A stretch of 48,934 nt of DNA from an uncultured Prevotella sp. (GTDB lineage Bacteria > Bacteroidota > Bacteroidia > Bacteroidales > Bacteroidaceae), in contig CATXJC010000012.1 in the NCBI GenBank assembly GCA_958369755.1, positions 1-48,934 of the forward strand, written 5' to 3'. Position numbers and translations under genes: made by a program. The notes below the pieces were generated by a model. The model did no database searches. It saw only the letters and a program-made list of their open reading frames with translations, and was not told the origin of the DNA. Of the stretch, positions 23,936 to 32,704 are shown one piece after another. Each line of letters begins with the position of its first letter. Position 1 is the first letter of the stretch.

Positions 23936-26575
23936 ATGAAGAAAATATTATTAACCTTATTTGTGGCATTCTTAGCTTTCCTGACTCATGCTGCAGCTGC
24001 TTATCAGCCGCATTTCTCAACAGCTGGCTTCTTCGAGATTGCCGGTACCGGAAGAAATGCCTACTCTATGAACCCTGCATGGAGAATGCATAAAGGGCAT
24101 GTGGATGGAGCTGAGAATGTAAGTTTCGATGACAGTTCCTGGAAGTTGACTTCCTTGCCTGATGGCATAGAAAAACTCCCGATGGAGGCTAGTGGCTGTG
24201 TGAATTATCAGGGAGAAGTATGGTACAGAAAGCATTTCAATGCTGATGCTACCTGGAAGGGTAAGCGACTGGTGCTCTACTTTGAGGCCATCATGGGCAA
24301 ATCCAAGGTATGGGTAAACGGAAAGCTGATGAAGCAGCATTTTGGTGGTTTCCTGCCTGTCATCGTTGATGTATCCAATATGCTGAAGTATGGAGAGGAT
24401 AATGTCATTACCGTGATGGCAGACAACAGCGATGATCCTTCTTATCCTCCAGGAAAGGCGCAGGATGTGCTCGACTTTACCTATGCTGGTGGCATTTATA
24501 GAGATTGCTGGCTTATCAAGACCAACAAGGTATTCATTACCGATGCCAACGAAGAAAATCATATAGCCGGCGGTGGTGTCTTTGTATCTTACGGCAAGGT
24601 TTCTGAGGAGTTGTCAGAAATCAACATCAAGACGATGCTGAAGAATATCGCAGGCAGTAATTTCAAGGGTTCCCTAGTGTATGAACTGCAGGATGCCAGT
24701 CAGAAGACGGTTTGGAGTAAAAAGCTGAATACCAGTATCTCACGCCAGAAATCCACAACGTTATCTACTAAGGCCGCCATCAAGGCTGTTCAGCTTTGGA
24801 CCCCTGATCACCCATACCTTTATCGTCTCAATATCTATGTTAAAAATCAGCAGAACAAGATAGTGGATGGATATTATATAAGAATAGGTATCAGAAGTTT
24901 AGAGTTTAAGGCTGGCGATGGCTTCTGGCTCAATGGCAAACCTTATCCTGAACCATTGATTGGAGCCAATCGCCACCAGGATTTTGCCATTGTCGGCAAT
25001 GCCCTGTCTAACAGTCTGCATTGGAGAGATGCCAAGAAACTGAAAGATACCGGACTGCGTGTTATCAGAAATGCTCATTATCCGCAAGACCCTGCCTTTA
25101 TGGATGCTTGTGATGAACTGGGACTGTTTGTGATCGAAAATACCCCGGGATGGCAGTTCTGGAATCCGGAACCTAGCTTCGCTAACTATGTGTATAATGA
25201 TATCAGAAACATTGTAAGAAGAGACCGAAACCGTCCGAGCGTATGGCTTTGGGAACCTATCCTCAACGAGACCTGGTATCCTGACGATTTTGCCAAGAAG
25301 GTGAAGGGTATCGTACACGAGGAATATCCATATCCATACTGCTATACAGCCTGTGATGCTACGGCAAAGGGAAGTGAATATTACAACATTCAGTTTACTC
25401 ATCCTCTGTCGGGTGATCCTACATGGACTTTGAGCTCAGATAAGGTGAATCCAAAGAAGAACTACTTTACCAGAGAATGGGGTGATAACGTGGACGACTG
25501 GAATTCTCATAATTCTCCTAGTCGTGCCAGCAGGTCTTGGGGTGAGTACCCAATGCTGGTTCAGGCAAAGGGTTATGGCAAGCCGGATTATCAATATACC
25601 TGCTATGATGCCTTGTATCGTACCACCCGACAGCATGTGGGAGGATGCCTGTGGCATTCGTTCGACCATCAGAGAGGTTATCATCCGGATCCTTTCTACG
25701 GAGGAATTATGGACAATTTCCGCCAGCCTAAGTATTCGTACTATATGTTCATGTCGCAGCGTCCTAACCAGAAGAATCCTTCGCTCATCGCAGACAGCGG
25801 TCCTATGGTTTATATCGCCAATGCCATGACTCCGTTCTCGCCAGCTGATGTAACCATCTATAGCAACTGCGACTCGGTGACTCTAACCTATAATAAAGGT
25901 GGTAAGGTATATACCTATGCCAAGGCAAAGAATCAGGTGGGAATGCCTTCACCGATCATTACCTTCAAGGATGTATTCCATGTGATGGATGATAAGGAAC
26001 TGTCACGCCAGAAGAAGCAGTCTGATTCCTATCTGCTGGCTCAGGGATATGTAGATGGCAAACTGGTGGCTACTCATCAGGTGAAGCCTACCCGCCGACC
26101 TAGCAGAATCAAGCTTTGGGTAGATAACGAAGGTACTTCGCTTCATGCCGATGGCTCTGATATGGTAACCGTTGTGGCTGCCATAGCCGATGACCAGGGT
26201 AACATCAAGCGACTCAATAATGAGCACATTCTGTTTTCTATCGAAGGAGAGGGTAGGATTGTGGGTGATCAGGAATCTTTCTCCAATCCTGTGGAAGTGA
26301 AATGGGGTACAGCTCCTGTGCTGATTCAAAGTACAACTACTGCCGGCAAAATCAAGGTGAAAGCCTCTGTGGTCTGGCAGGGAAAGACGACTCCTGTAGA
26401 TGGATACATCGAACTGGAAAGTGTAAAACCAGAATATCCGTTGATTGGAAGTGAGAAAGAGATGAATGCCATTCCTCGGAATGGCGTCCGTATGCGCCTG
26501 CAAGGCAATACTAACATGCAAAGCAGCAAGGAAAAACTCAAGGAAGTTGAGAAACAACAAGCTGATTTTGAATAA
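23936..26575 (+). CDS. Glycoside hydrolase family 2 enzyme (beta-galactosidase/glucuronidase type)
   Basis: A secreted 879-aa glycosidase with a signal peptide (1-21). It has the GH2 order: a sugar-binding jelly roll (LVLYFEAIMGKSKVWVNGK, FGGFLPVIVDVSNMLKYG), an immunoglobulin-like domain (about 205-320), and a TIM barrel with GANRHQDF and RNAHYP. The acid/base is Glu445 in LNETWYP and the nucleophile is Glu514 in TREWGD. Further beta domains follow, including an invasin/Ig-like region near 720-840. It is the only glycosidase in this PUL. Specificity (beta-galactose, beta-glucuronate or beta-mannose) cannot be settled from these motifs. Confidence 0.9.
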   Translation: MKKILLTLFVAFLAFLTHAAAAYQPHFSTAGFFEIAGTGRNAYSMNPAWRMHKGHVDGAENVSFDDSSWKLTSLPDGIEKLPMEASGCVNYQGEVWYRKHFNADATWKGKRLVLYFEAIMGKSKVWVNGKLMKQHFGGFLPVIVDVSNMLKYGEDNVITVMADNSDDPSYPPGKAQDVLDFTYAGGIYRDCWLIKTNKVFITDANEENHIAGGGVFVSYGKVSEELSEINIKTMLKNIAGSNFKGSLVYELQDASQKTVWSKKLNTSISRQKSTTLSTKAAIKAVQLWTPDHPYLYRLNIYVKNQQNKIVDGYYIRIGIRSLEFKAGDGFWLNGKPYPEPLIGANRHQDFAIVGNALSNSLHWRDAKKLKDTGLRVIRNAHYPQDPAFMDACDELGLFVIENTPGWQFWNPEPSFANYVYNDIRNIVRRDRNRPSVWLWEPILNETWYPDDFAKKVKGIVHEEYPYPYCYTACDATAKGSEYYNIQFTHPLSGDPTWTLSSDKVNPKKNYFTREWGDNVDDWNSHNSPSRASRSWGEYPMLVQAKGYGKPDYQYTCYDALYRTTRQHVGGCLWHSFDHQRGYHPDPFYGGIMDNFRQPKYSYYMFMSQRPNQKNPSLIADSGPMVYIANAMTPFSPADVTIYSNCDSVTLTYNKGGKVYTYAKAKNQVGMPSPIITFKDVFHVMDDKELSRQKKQSDSYLLAQGYVDGKLVATHQVKPTRRPSRIKLWVDNEGTSLHADGSDMVTVVAAIADDQGNIKRLNNEHILFSIEGEGRIVGDQESFSNPVEVKWGTAPVLIQSTTTAGKIKVKASVVWQGKTTPVDGYIELESVKPEYPLIGSEKEMNAIPRNGVRMRLQGNTNMQSSKEKLKEVEKQQADFE

Positions 26576-26581
26576 TTAATG

Positions 26582-26651
26582 CCACTGTTACCACGCTCTG
26601 GTATAACTCGTTGGAAATGAGTTGTATTAGGCGTGGTAACAAGTGGCTTTT
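26582..26651 (+). terminator. Terminator of the GH2 PUL
   Basis: Long hairpin: CCACTGTTACCACGC (26582-26596) pairs with the strand at 26631-26646, with one bulged base. An inner AACTC/GAGTT stem is present and CTTTTC follows. Confidence 0.75.
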
Positions 26652-26748
26652 CTGTTCTTCCTTATCCAAAAGAGAAATAAAGTAAAAAAGTGACAACTGT
26701 TTTTTAGATTGTTATTTTTACTTTACAATTTAAACGTGACAGGAAAAT

Positions 26749-26835
26749 ATCTTAAGAGAAAAAATCATTTCCCTTAAGGAAAAAACTATTTTCCCTTAAG
26801 GAAAAAAATAAAAACCCTTAAGGAAAAATTCTCAA
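26749..26835 (+). repeat. CTTAAG tandem repeat, four units of 22 bp
   Basis: CTTAAG starts at 26751, 26773, 26795 and 26817, exactly 22 bp apart. The last three units share CCCTTAAGGAAAAA. It lies in the 585-bp gap 26576-27160, which otherwise holds the PUL terminator and a -7 box (TACCTTTG, 27055-27062) before the next gene. Confidence 0.8.
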
Positions 26836-27160
26836 TCTCTTCTTTCCTCATTTTTCGGGTGTTTTTGCCTGATTTTCTTTCTTGAGAATATTGTTTACAT
26901 ACGGATAAGGGAAGAAGAGAAATGGGCTAAAGATGAAAAAAATAGTTGTAACTACTTATGTCCATAGTGGTTCTGAGTTATTACATTTTCATTCGCAAAA
27001 GACAAAAAAGCATAAATAGTGAATAATATAAGCGGCTTTGTGAAACTTTATCATTACCTTTGTAATTTAAATAGGCTTCTGATAGCATCATAGAACAAAT
27101 TTCAATTCGAGGCTGTTATGGAGTTGGAAAAAGATAGTGTGGAATTTTAGACAGATAAAA

Positions 27161-27679
27161 ATGGATGAAATTAGTAAACGTGAAGATTCTCTGTTTGAGC
27201 ATGTGTCAAAGCTGATAGATGAGGCTAGGAAACATGTAAAGACAACTATTGATACCACAATGGTTTACACCTATTATGGAGTCGGCAAATACATTGTTGT
27301 GGATGAGCAGCAAGGATATGCTAGAGCCAAATATGGGAAAACTGTGCTAAGAAACTTGTCTAAAAAATTAACTGAAAGATATGGAAAGGGCTGGTCTGTT
27401 GAAACTCTTACTGCAGCCCGAAAATTCTATCAGATATACAGCGAAGGAAAAATCGCAAACACTGTTTACGAAATTCAAGAGAATGCAGATATTCATTTCA
27501 CTCTTTCCTGGTCTCATTATCTCATACTCATGCGTATTGCTAATCAAAATGAACGTAATTTTTATGAGATTGAATGCTACAAGCAGAATTGGAGTGTCCG
27601 ACAATTACAGCGGCAGTACAACTCCAGCCTCTATGAGCGATGGAGTGGATTGCTGAGTTTGAAGAAAATGAGGAATTAA
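27161..27679 (+). pseudogene. YhcG/DUF1016 family protein, nuclease half missing
   Basis: The 172-aa frame matches the N-terminal DUF1016 domain (YYGVGKYIVVDEQQ, LRNLSKKLTERYGKGWS, HFTLSWSHYLILMRI, YEIECYKQNWSVRQLQRQ, SSLYER). In full-length relatives (about 340-380 aa) a PD-(D/E)XK nuclease domain follows. Here the sequence changes right after SLYER and ends ten-odd residues later. A GTG at 27137 would add 8 residues; the ATG at 27161 is preferred. In another frame 27642-27695 reads 17 acidic residues to a stop and may belong to the joined sequence. Intact relatives are thought to act in DNA recombination or defence. Confidence 0.65.
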
Positions 27680-27703
27680 TGAAACATGAGTAATGTATAG
27701 ATT

Positions 27704-28321
27704 ATGCAATACAAGAATATCATATTCGATTTAGGTAATGTCTTGGTGAAGCTCAATCCGGAAGGATGCATCGGGGCTTTCAAGGCGATAGGAATGGGGG
27801 AGTTGGTTGATTCAAATCCTCAGAGTGAGGGAATGAAGCTGATGAGCAAGCTGGGTGTGGGAATGATTACCACCGAAGAATTCTGTGATGCAGCCCGTAA
27901 GTTGACAGGGACTGATGTGACGAATGATGAGATCATCAATGCTGCCAACAAGATGCTGGTGGAGATTCCTGATTACAAAAAGGAGCGACTCCTGCAGTTG
28001 AAGAAGGCTGGCTATCGCCTCTTCCTCCTAAGTAATACCATTGATGTGCATTGGGATTATTGCGTGGAGCATCTCTTCCCTTATCAGAACCATGGGGCAG
28101 AGGATTATTTCGAGCAGTGCTTCCTCTCTCAGAGAATGCATCTGGCTAAGCCTGATGCCCGCATCTATGAGGAGGTAATCAGGCAGGCGAACATCCATCC
28201 CGACGAAACCCTCTTCATCGATGATTTGAAGGAAAACTGTGAGGCTGCCGAGAAGCTGGGCATCCATACCTTCCAGAACGTGAAGTTCGATGACTGGCTT
28301 GCACTTACCTTTGTACGCTAA
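27704..28321 (+). CDS. HAD-superfamily hydrolase, YihX-like phosphatase
   Basis: A 205-aa cytoplasmic phosphatase of HAD subfamily IA. Motif I is IIFDLGNVLV with the nucleophile Asp9, in the FDLGNV form seen in YihX-type sugar-phosphate phosphatases. Motif II is LFLLSNT, motif III is the Lys in LAKPDARIYEEV, and motif IV is LFIDDLKENCEAA. The cap is helical (about 20-85). The substrate is not determined. The gene begins 24 bp after the truncated YhcG gene and 24 bp before the DUF418 gene, so it probably shares a transcript with the latter. Confidence 0.88.
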   Translation: MQYKNIIFDLGNVLVKLNPEGCIGAFKAIGMGELVDSNPQSEGMKLMSKLGVGMITTEEFCDAARKLTGTDVTNDEIINAANKMLVEIPDYKKERLLQLKKAGYRLFLLSNTIDVHWDYCVEHLFPYQNHGAEDYFEQCFLSQRMHLAKPDARIYEEVIRQANIHPDETLFIDDLKENCEAAEKLGIHTFQNVKFDDWLALTFVR

Positions 28322-28345
28322 TAATAACTAACATACAATATCAAA

Positions 28346-29485
28346 ATGAATTTTTACAAGACATTGGGACTGAAAAACAGCCGTATTGACGTGGCTGATG
28401 CCTTGCGAGGATTGGCAGTAGCAGGTATTATTCTCTATCACTCCGTGGAGCATTTCAATATGTACGATGGAAGCATAGCGCATGCTTATACGCTGGGGTG
28501 TGATGATTGGATGGCAGATGTGCTGGCATTGCTGCTGTCGGGAAAGATGTATGGCATCTTTGCCCTGCTCTTCGGATTGAGCTTCTTCATCATGAACGAT
28601 AACCAGCAGCAGCGTGGAAATTGCTTTTCCGGAAGATTCGCCTGGCGAATGTTCCTATTAGCAATGCTCGGTATCGTGAACACCGCCTTCTTCGATGGCG
28701 ACATCCTCTTCTCCTATGCCATCTATGGACTGGTTCTCATCCCATTGAGTTATCTTCCTACCAAATGGCTCTGGTGGGTGGTTGCCTTCCTCTTTATCCA
28801 ACCGATAGAAATCTATTCCCTCATTTCGGGATGGCAGGTAGATGCGTCGTCGTTGAGAGAGGTGTATGGAAATATGTATAATGGTCATCAGCACGGCACC
28901 TTCCTGGAGAATGCCTATGGCAATCTGCGATACGGACAGGTGGCTACTTATTACTGGTGCATGATGAAGGGAAGACATACGCAGACTATCTGCCTCTTCA
29001 TACTCGGAATGCTGGTGGGTAGAAAGCGTTGGTTCTACAATGAGAACAACAATCTGGCTTTGTGGAAGAAGGTGCTGGCGGTTTCTATCCTGGTGTTGAT
29101 CGTGGGAGGCATCGCAGATGTGCGCCACATGGAAACATGGAACAATTGGCTTTATCCTATCTACAACTTCTTCATCCTCTCGTTTGTAGTATCAGGATTC
29201 GTATTGTTATGGTACGGAAAGGAATGGTTCAGAAAGGGATTGTCATTCCTGCGCCAGTTTGGCAAGATGAGTTTGACCAACTACTTTCTCCAGTCTATCA
29301 TCGGTTGCGGACTGTTTGCCTATTATGGCTTCAATCTTCAGACGAAGCTCGGCATTACCTATGCCTTCTTTGTCGGCATCGCCATGGTAGTAGTACAATG
29401 TCTTTTCTCCAACCTCTGGCTCAAGTACCATTCCCATGGTCCTTTCGAGGGAATATGGAAGAAGCTGACCTGGATTAAGTTCTAA
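28346..29485 (+). CDS. DUF418/YeiB-like membrane protein
   Basis: A 379-aa inner-membrane protein with about nine or ten hydrophobic segments. The N-terminal RIDVADALRGLAVAGIILYHSV is the family hallmark, and the C-terminal DUF418 part contains FGKMSLTNYFLQSIIG and GPFEGIWKKLTW. Related proteins are thought to be transporters or acyl/glycan-modifying membrane enzymes; the function is not known. It ends before a hairpin at 29511. Confidence 0.85.
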   Translation: MNFYKTLGLKNSRIDVADALRGLAVAGIILYHSVEHFNMYDGSIAHAYTLGCDDWMADVLALLLSGKMYGIFALLFGLSFFIMNDNQQQRGNCFSGRFAWRMFLLAMLGIVNTAFFDGDILFSYAIYGLVLIPLSYLPTKWLWWVVAFLFIQPIEIYSLISGWQVDASSLREVYGNMYNGHQHGTFLENAYGNLRYGQVATYYWCMMKGRHTQTICLFILGMLVGRKRWFYNENNNLALWKKVLAVSILVLIVGGIADVRHMETWNNWLYPIYNFFILSFVVSGFVLLWYGKEWFRKGLSFLRQFGKMSLTNYFLQSIIGCGLFAYYGFNLQTKLGITYAFFVGIAMVVVQCLFSNLWLKYHSHGPFEGIWKKLTWIKF

Positions 29486-29510
29486 ATTTTCAAGTTCATT
29501 TGAAAGCTAA

Positions 29511-29536
29511 GGTGCGTCATAGACTTATGGCGCACC
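29511..29536 (+). terminator. Hairpin after the DUF418 gene
   Basis: GGTGCGTCAT pairs with ATGGCGCACC across a 6-nt loop (one G-U pair). The T-run behind it is poor, so the call is tentative. Confidence 0.55.
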
Positions 29537-29610
29537 CTAATTATATCCGCTTTCCCCCTTTTTTGATAAAATATTCAGTATCAATCTTCTTTTGTTTCAG
29601 AAATAATCAT

Positions 29611-29618
29611 TATCTTTG
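29611..29618 (+). promoter_or_regulatory. -7 box before the AAA-ATPase-like gene
   Basis: TATCTTTG, perfect to the consensus, 79 bp before the start. A TTTG at 29591-29594 gives a 16-nt spacing, shorter than usual. Confidence 0.5.
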
Positions 29619-29697
29619 CAACCAGCAATTCATTCATGCCTTCTGGAAAATGAAGTAGGATGATAAACTGGCGCTTCGATTTTAATATTATGGGCTT

Positions 29698-31260
29698 ATG
29701 AAAGGTAGAAATTATCCTCTCGGAATACAGACTTTCGAGAACATTATCAGGGGAAACTATGTGTATGTGGACAAGACAGCTCTTGCCTACCAGATGGTTC
29801 ATGAGAATAAGTATTGCTTTCTGAATCGTCCTAGACGATTTGGAAAGTCTCTGCTCGTTACTCTGCTTCAGGCCTATTTCGAAGGAAAACAGGAACTCTT
29901 CAAAGGATTGGCGATGCAGCAGTTGGAGCATGAATGGTTAAGCTATCCTGTTATCCATTTGGATATCAGTAAGGGTAAGTTTTACGATATGGCTTCCTTG
30001 CACGCTACACTAGATAGTCTTCTTGCTGATTACGAAGCAAGATATTCTCTGCATGTGGAATATGAAAAAGCATATAATGTGAGATTGCAGAATATCATTA
30101 AGGCTGCTTATGCTCAGACAGGTAGGGAGGTTGTGGTACTTATTGATGAGTATGATGCTCCTATGCACGACTCGATGAAGAGTCCGGATTTGCAGGAGCA
30201 GATTCGTAATGCAATGCGAAATTTGTTTAGTCCATTGAAAGGTGAAGAGAGACATTTGCGCTTTGTCTTTCTTACTGGTATTTCTAAATTTAGCCAGTTG
30301 AGTATCTTTAGTGAACTTAATAACATTACGAATATCAGTATGTTAGATAAATATAGTGATATTTGTGGAATCAGCAGAAATGAACTGGTGTCAATTTTTA
30401 AGGCTGACATCCGTGAATTGGCAAATGAAAATGAAATGACATACGATGAGGCTTTGTCGGAGCTTCAGCATCATTATGATGGTTATCATTTCAGTGGGCG
30501 TGGTGTAGATGTTTATAATCCTTATAGTCTATTTAATACATTGGCTAGTAATGAATTTGATGATTATTGGTTCTCTACGGGCACTCCTACTTTCTTAATC
30601 GATCTTTTGCAGGAGAAGCATTTGGATATGCTGGATCTTGATGATATTACGGCGACGGCAGATCGTTTTGATACACCTACTGAGAAGATTATCGACCCCG
30701 TGCCAGTGCTTTATCAAAGTGGTTATCTCACGATAAAAGCGTATAATCGCCGCAGTAAAATCTTCAAGCTTGGCTTTCCTAATACTGAGGTGAAAACGGG
30801 ATTTTCAAACAGTCTGTTCCGTTATTATGCGCCGGATAATTTGGGAGAAAAGGATGCTTTGTATGCGGCTTACTATGAATGTTTGGTTGAGCATGATGAT
30901 ATGGAGGCATTTATTCCTCATCTGCAGACATTCTATAAAAAGTTTCCATATACATTGGTCAATAACAATGAGCGTCATTATCAGGCTGTGTTCTATACTT
31001 GTTTGCTGATGTTGGGAGCTGACATCCGTGCCGAAGTTCCTACTGCTGATGGTCGTATAGATATGTTACTTTTCACGAAGAAGAGCATCTATGTGTTTGA
31101 GTTGAAATACGAGCATAGTGCTGATGTTGCCATGCAGCAAATCAACCAGAAAAATTATGCTATTGCTTTTGCTGAAGATGGCAGAAAAGTATATAAGGTA
31201 GGAATTAATTTCTCTGCTGATAGAAGGTGCATAGAATCCTGGAAGGTTATTCCATGCTAA
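29698..31260 (+). CDS. AAA-ATPase-like / PD-(D/E)XK nuclease-like protein
   Basis: A 520-aa protein of a family present in many copies in Bacteroidales genomes. The N-terminal AAA-ATPase_like domain has Walker A RPRRFGKS (44-51) and Walker B VVVLIDEYDAPM (from about 145). The C-terminal part (about 420-515) has a PD-(D/E)XK-type core, ADGRIDMLLF with the Asp and VFELKYE with the Glu-x-Lys, so it may bind or cut DNA. The biological role is not established; the high copy number in genomes suggests a selfish or regulatory element. The gene stands alone with its own promoter box and a terminator after it. Confidence 0.88.
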   Translation: MKGRNYPLGIQTFENIIRGNYVYVDKTALAYQMVHENKYCFLNRPRRFGKSLLVTLLQAYFEGKQELFKGLAMQQLEHEWLSYPVIHLDISKGKFYDMASLHATLDSLLADYEARYSLHVEYEKAYNVRLQNIIKAAYAQTGREVVVLIDEYDAPMHDSMKSPDLQEQIRNAMRNLFSPLKGEERHLRFVFLTGISKFSQLSIFSELNNITNISMLDKYSDICGISRNELVSIFKADIRELANENEMTYDEALSELQHHYDGYHFSGRGVDVYNPYSLFNTLASNEFDDYWFSTGTPTFLIDLLQEKHLDMLDLDDITATADRFDTPTEKIIDPVPVLYQSGYLTIKAYNRRSKIFKLGFPNTEVKTGFSNSLFRYYAPDNLGEKDALYAAYYECLVEHDDMEAFIPHLQTFYKKFPYTLVNNNERHYQAVFYTCLLMLGADIRAEVPTADGRIDMLLFTKKSIYVFELKYEHSADVAMQQINQKNYAIAFAEDGRKVYKVGINFSADRRCIESWKVIPC

Positions 31261-31289
31261 GATTCTTGTAGTAACATCATATTTTTATA

Positions 31290-31326
31290 AAAAAAGGTGT
31301 GTCATAAGTCCATGACACACCTTTTT
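31290..31326. terminator. Bidirectional intrinsic terminator
   Basis: GGTGTGTCAT (31296-31305) pairs perfectly with ATGACACACC (31312-31321), with an A-run before and a T-run after. It serves the ATPase gene on the plus strand and the symporter gene on the minus strand. Confidence 0.9.
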
Positions 31327-31331
31327 AATTT

Positions 31332-32492
31332 TTATTTATCTTTTCTGAATATCTTATCCACGACAACGGCAATGGCACCATCACCTGTAACATTGCAGGC
31401 GGTGCCGAAACTGTCCATCGCAATATAGAGGGCTATCATGAGTGCTTGCATATCGGCATTGAAACCCAATACGGAGGCGAGCGGGCCGAGCGCTGCCATC
31501 ACGGCTCCTCCTGGTACACCCGGTGCTGCCACCATACAGATGGCGAGCACGAAGATGAAGTTGAGGAAGAGAGGCAGATTGCACGGCAAACCATTGATAA
31601 GACAGATGGTAAGCGCACAGCAGGTAATCTTCATCATAGAACCCGAGAGATGGATGGTAGCACAGAGCGGAATGGTGAAGCCGGCAATGCCGTCGGTTAC
31701 GCCGTTTTTCAGGGTCTGCTTCAGTGTTACCGGAATGGTGGCTGCCGAAGAAGAGGTGCCGAGAGCCGTGAAGTAGGCTGGCAGCATATTGAGCAGCAGC
31801 TTAAAAGGATTCTTGTGGGACAAGCCGCCTGCCAGCAGATATTCATAAAGTAAGATCACAATATGGAGTACGAGTATCACGAGGATAATCTGGGCGAAGA
31901 CCAGCAGGATATGGTAGGCTTCACCCGAGAAAGTCATACCCAGGAAAATGCCGAAGATGTAAAGGGGCAGGAGGGGAATGATGACTTTGGCGATGACACC
32001 GGAAACGATTTCCTTGAATTCCTGAAAAATCTTCTGCATCGTGCGGCTGCCTTTGTGCGCAATGCCCAGTCCGGCAATGAAGGAGAATACGAGGGCACTC
32101 ATCACATCTACCATGGCAGGTATCTTGATTTCGAAGAAGGGTTTGAGTTCTTCCACTTTATCTACTGCCACATGGGCCGAGTTGGCAATCATGTGAGGGA
32201 AGAGAGTAGAGCCTGTGCCATAGGCTAGCAGACCTGCCAGGATGGTGTCGGCAAAGGCGATGCCTACGGTGGCAAGAAGAAGTTTTCCGGCTCCATGACC
32301 AATGTCGGCAATGGCTGGTGTTACGAGACCGATGATGATGAGCGGTATCATAAAGCCAAGAAACTGGCTGAAGATTCCGTTGAAGGTGAGGAACGCTCTG
32401 ACGGCTGCTTCATTGAAGAAATTGCCGAAGATTACGCCCAGCAGAATGGCAAGGATGATTCTTGCCAAGAGTGGCATTTTGATTCTTTTCAT
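31332..32492 (-). CDS. Dicarboxylate/amino acid:cation symporter (DAACS family)
   Basis: A 386-aa inner-membrane carrier of the GltP/DctA fold, with eight membrane helices and two re-entrant hairpins. The serine-rich hairpin motif reads GTSSSAATIPVTLKQ, and the transport-domain helix near the C-terminus reads DSFGTACNVTGDGAIA, where the family binds substrate and cation. The frame is open to 32594, but the Met at 32492 is chosen: its leader is basic and hydrophobic (MKRIKMPLLARIILAILLG), and the promoter lies at 32517-32548 inside the longer frame. The substrate could be glutamate, aspartate, serine/threonine or a C4-acid. Confidence 0.88.
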   Translation of the reverse strand: MKRIKMPLLARIILAILLGVIFGNFFNEAAVRAFLTFNGIFSQFLGFMIPLIIIGLVTPAIADIGHGAGKLLLATVGIAFADTILAGLLAYGTGSTLFPHMIANSAHVAVDKVEELKPFFEIKIPAMVDVMSALVFSFIAGLGIAHKGSRTMQKIFQEFKEIVSGVIAKVIIPLLPLYIFGIFLGMTFSGEAYHILLVFAQIILVILVLHIVILLYEYLLAGGLSHKNPFKLLLNMLPAYFTALGTSSSAATIPVTLKQTLKNGVTDGIAGFTIPLCATIHLSGSMMKITCCALTICLINGLPCNLPLFLNFIFVLAICMVAAPGVPGGAVMAALGPLASVLGFNADMQALMIALYIAMDSFGTACNVTGDGAIAVVVDKIFRKDK

Positions 32493-32516
32493 ATCGTTTG
32501 TTTTGCTTTTTGCTTG

Positions 32517-32548
32517 CAAAGGTACGATATTTCTTACGAAATCCCAAA
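32517..32548 (-). promoter_or_regulatory. Promoter of the symporter gene
   Basis: On the minus strand, TTTG (32545-32548), exactly 20 nt, then TACCTTTG (32517-32524): a full consensus match, 25 bp before the start codon. Confidence 0.82.
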
Positions 32549-32557
32549 TTTTTATAT

Positions 32558-32590
32558 AAAAAATGCCCTCCTGTCTTTCGGCAGAAGGGC
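32558..32590 (-). terminator. Terminator of the ROK-nagB-fusion gene cluster
   Basis: On the minus strand, GCCCTTCTGCC-GAAA-GACAGGAGGGC (32565-32590) followed by ATTTTTTAT. The stem has one A·C mismatch and one G-U pair. It ends the minus-strand cluster just before the symporter promoter. The stretch 32595-32704 holds nothing else that I can identify. Confidence 0.8.
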
Positions 32591-32704
32591 ACAAACTAAT
32601 TATTCTCGTACAATTAGTTTTGTCAAATGAATAGTTGATATAGGTTAGAGTATGAATGAAGATCTATATTATTATATATCAACTTGAGTATGCTGATGGA
32701 AGGC

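Noticed and set aside
32493..32594. Extended start of the symporter at 32594
   Set aside because: The added 34 residues are not membrane-like and cover the promoter and the preceding terminator.
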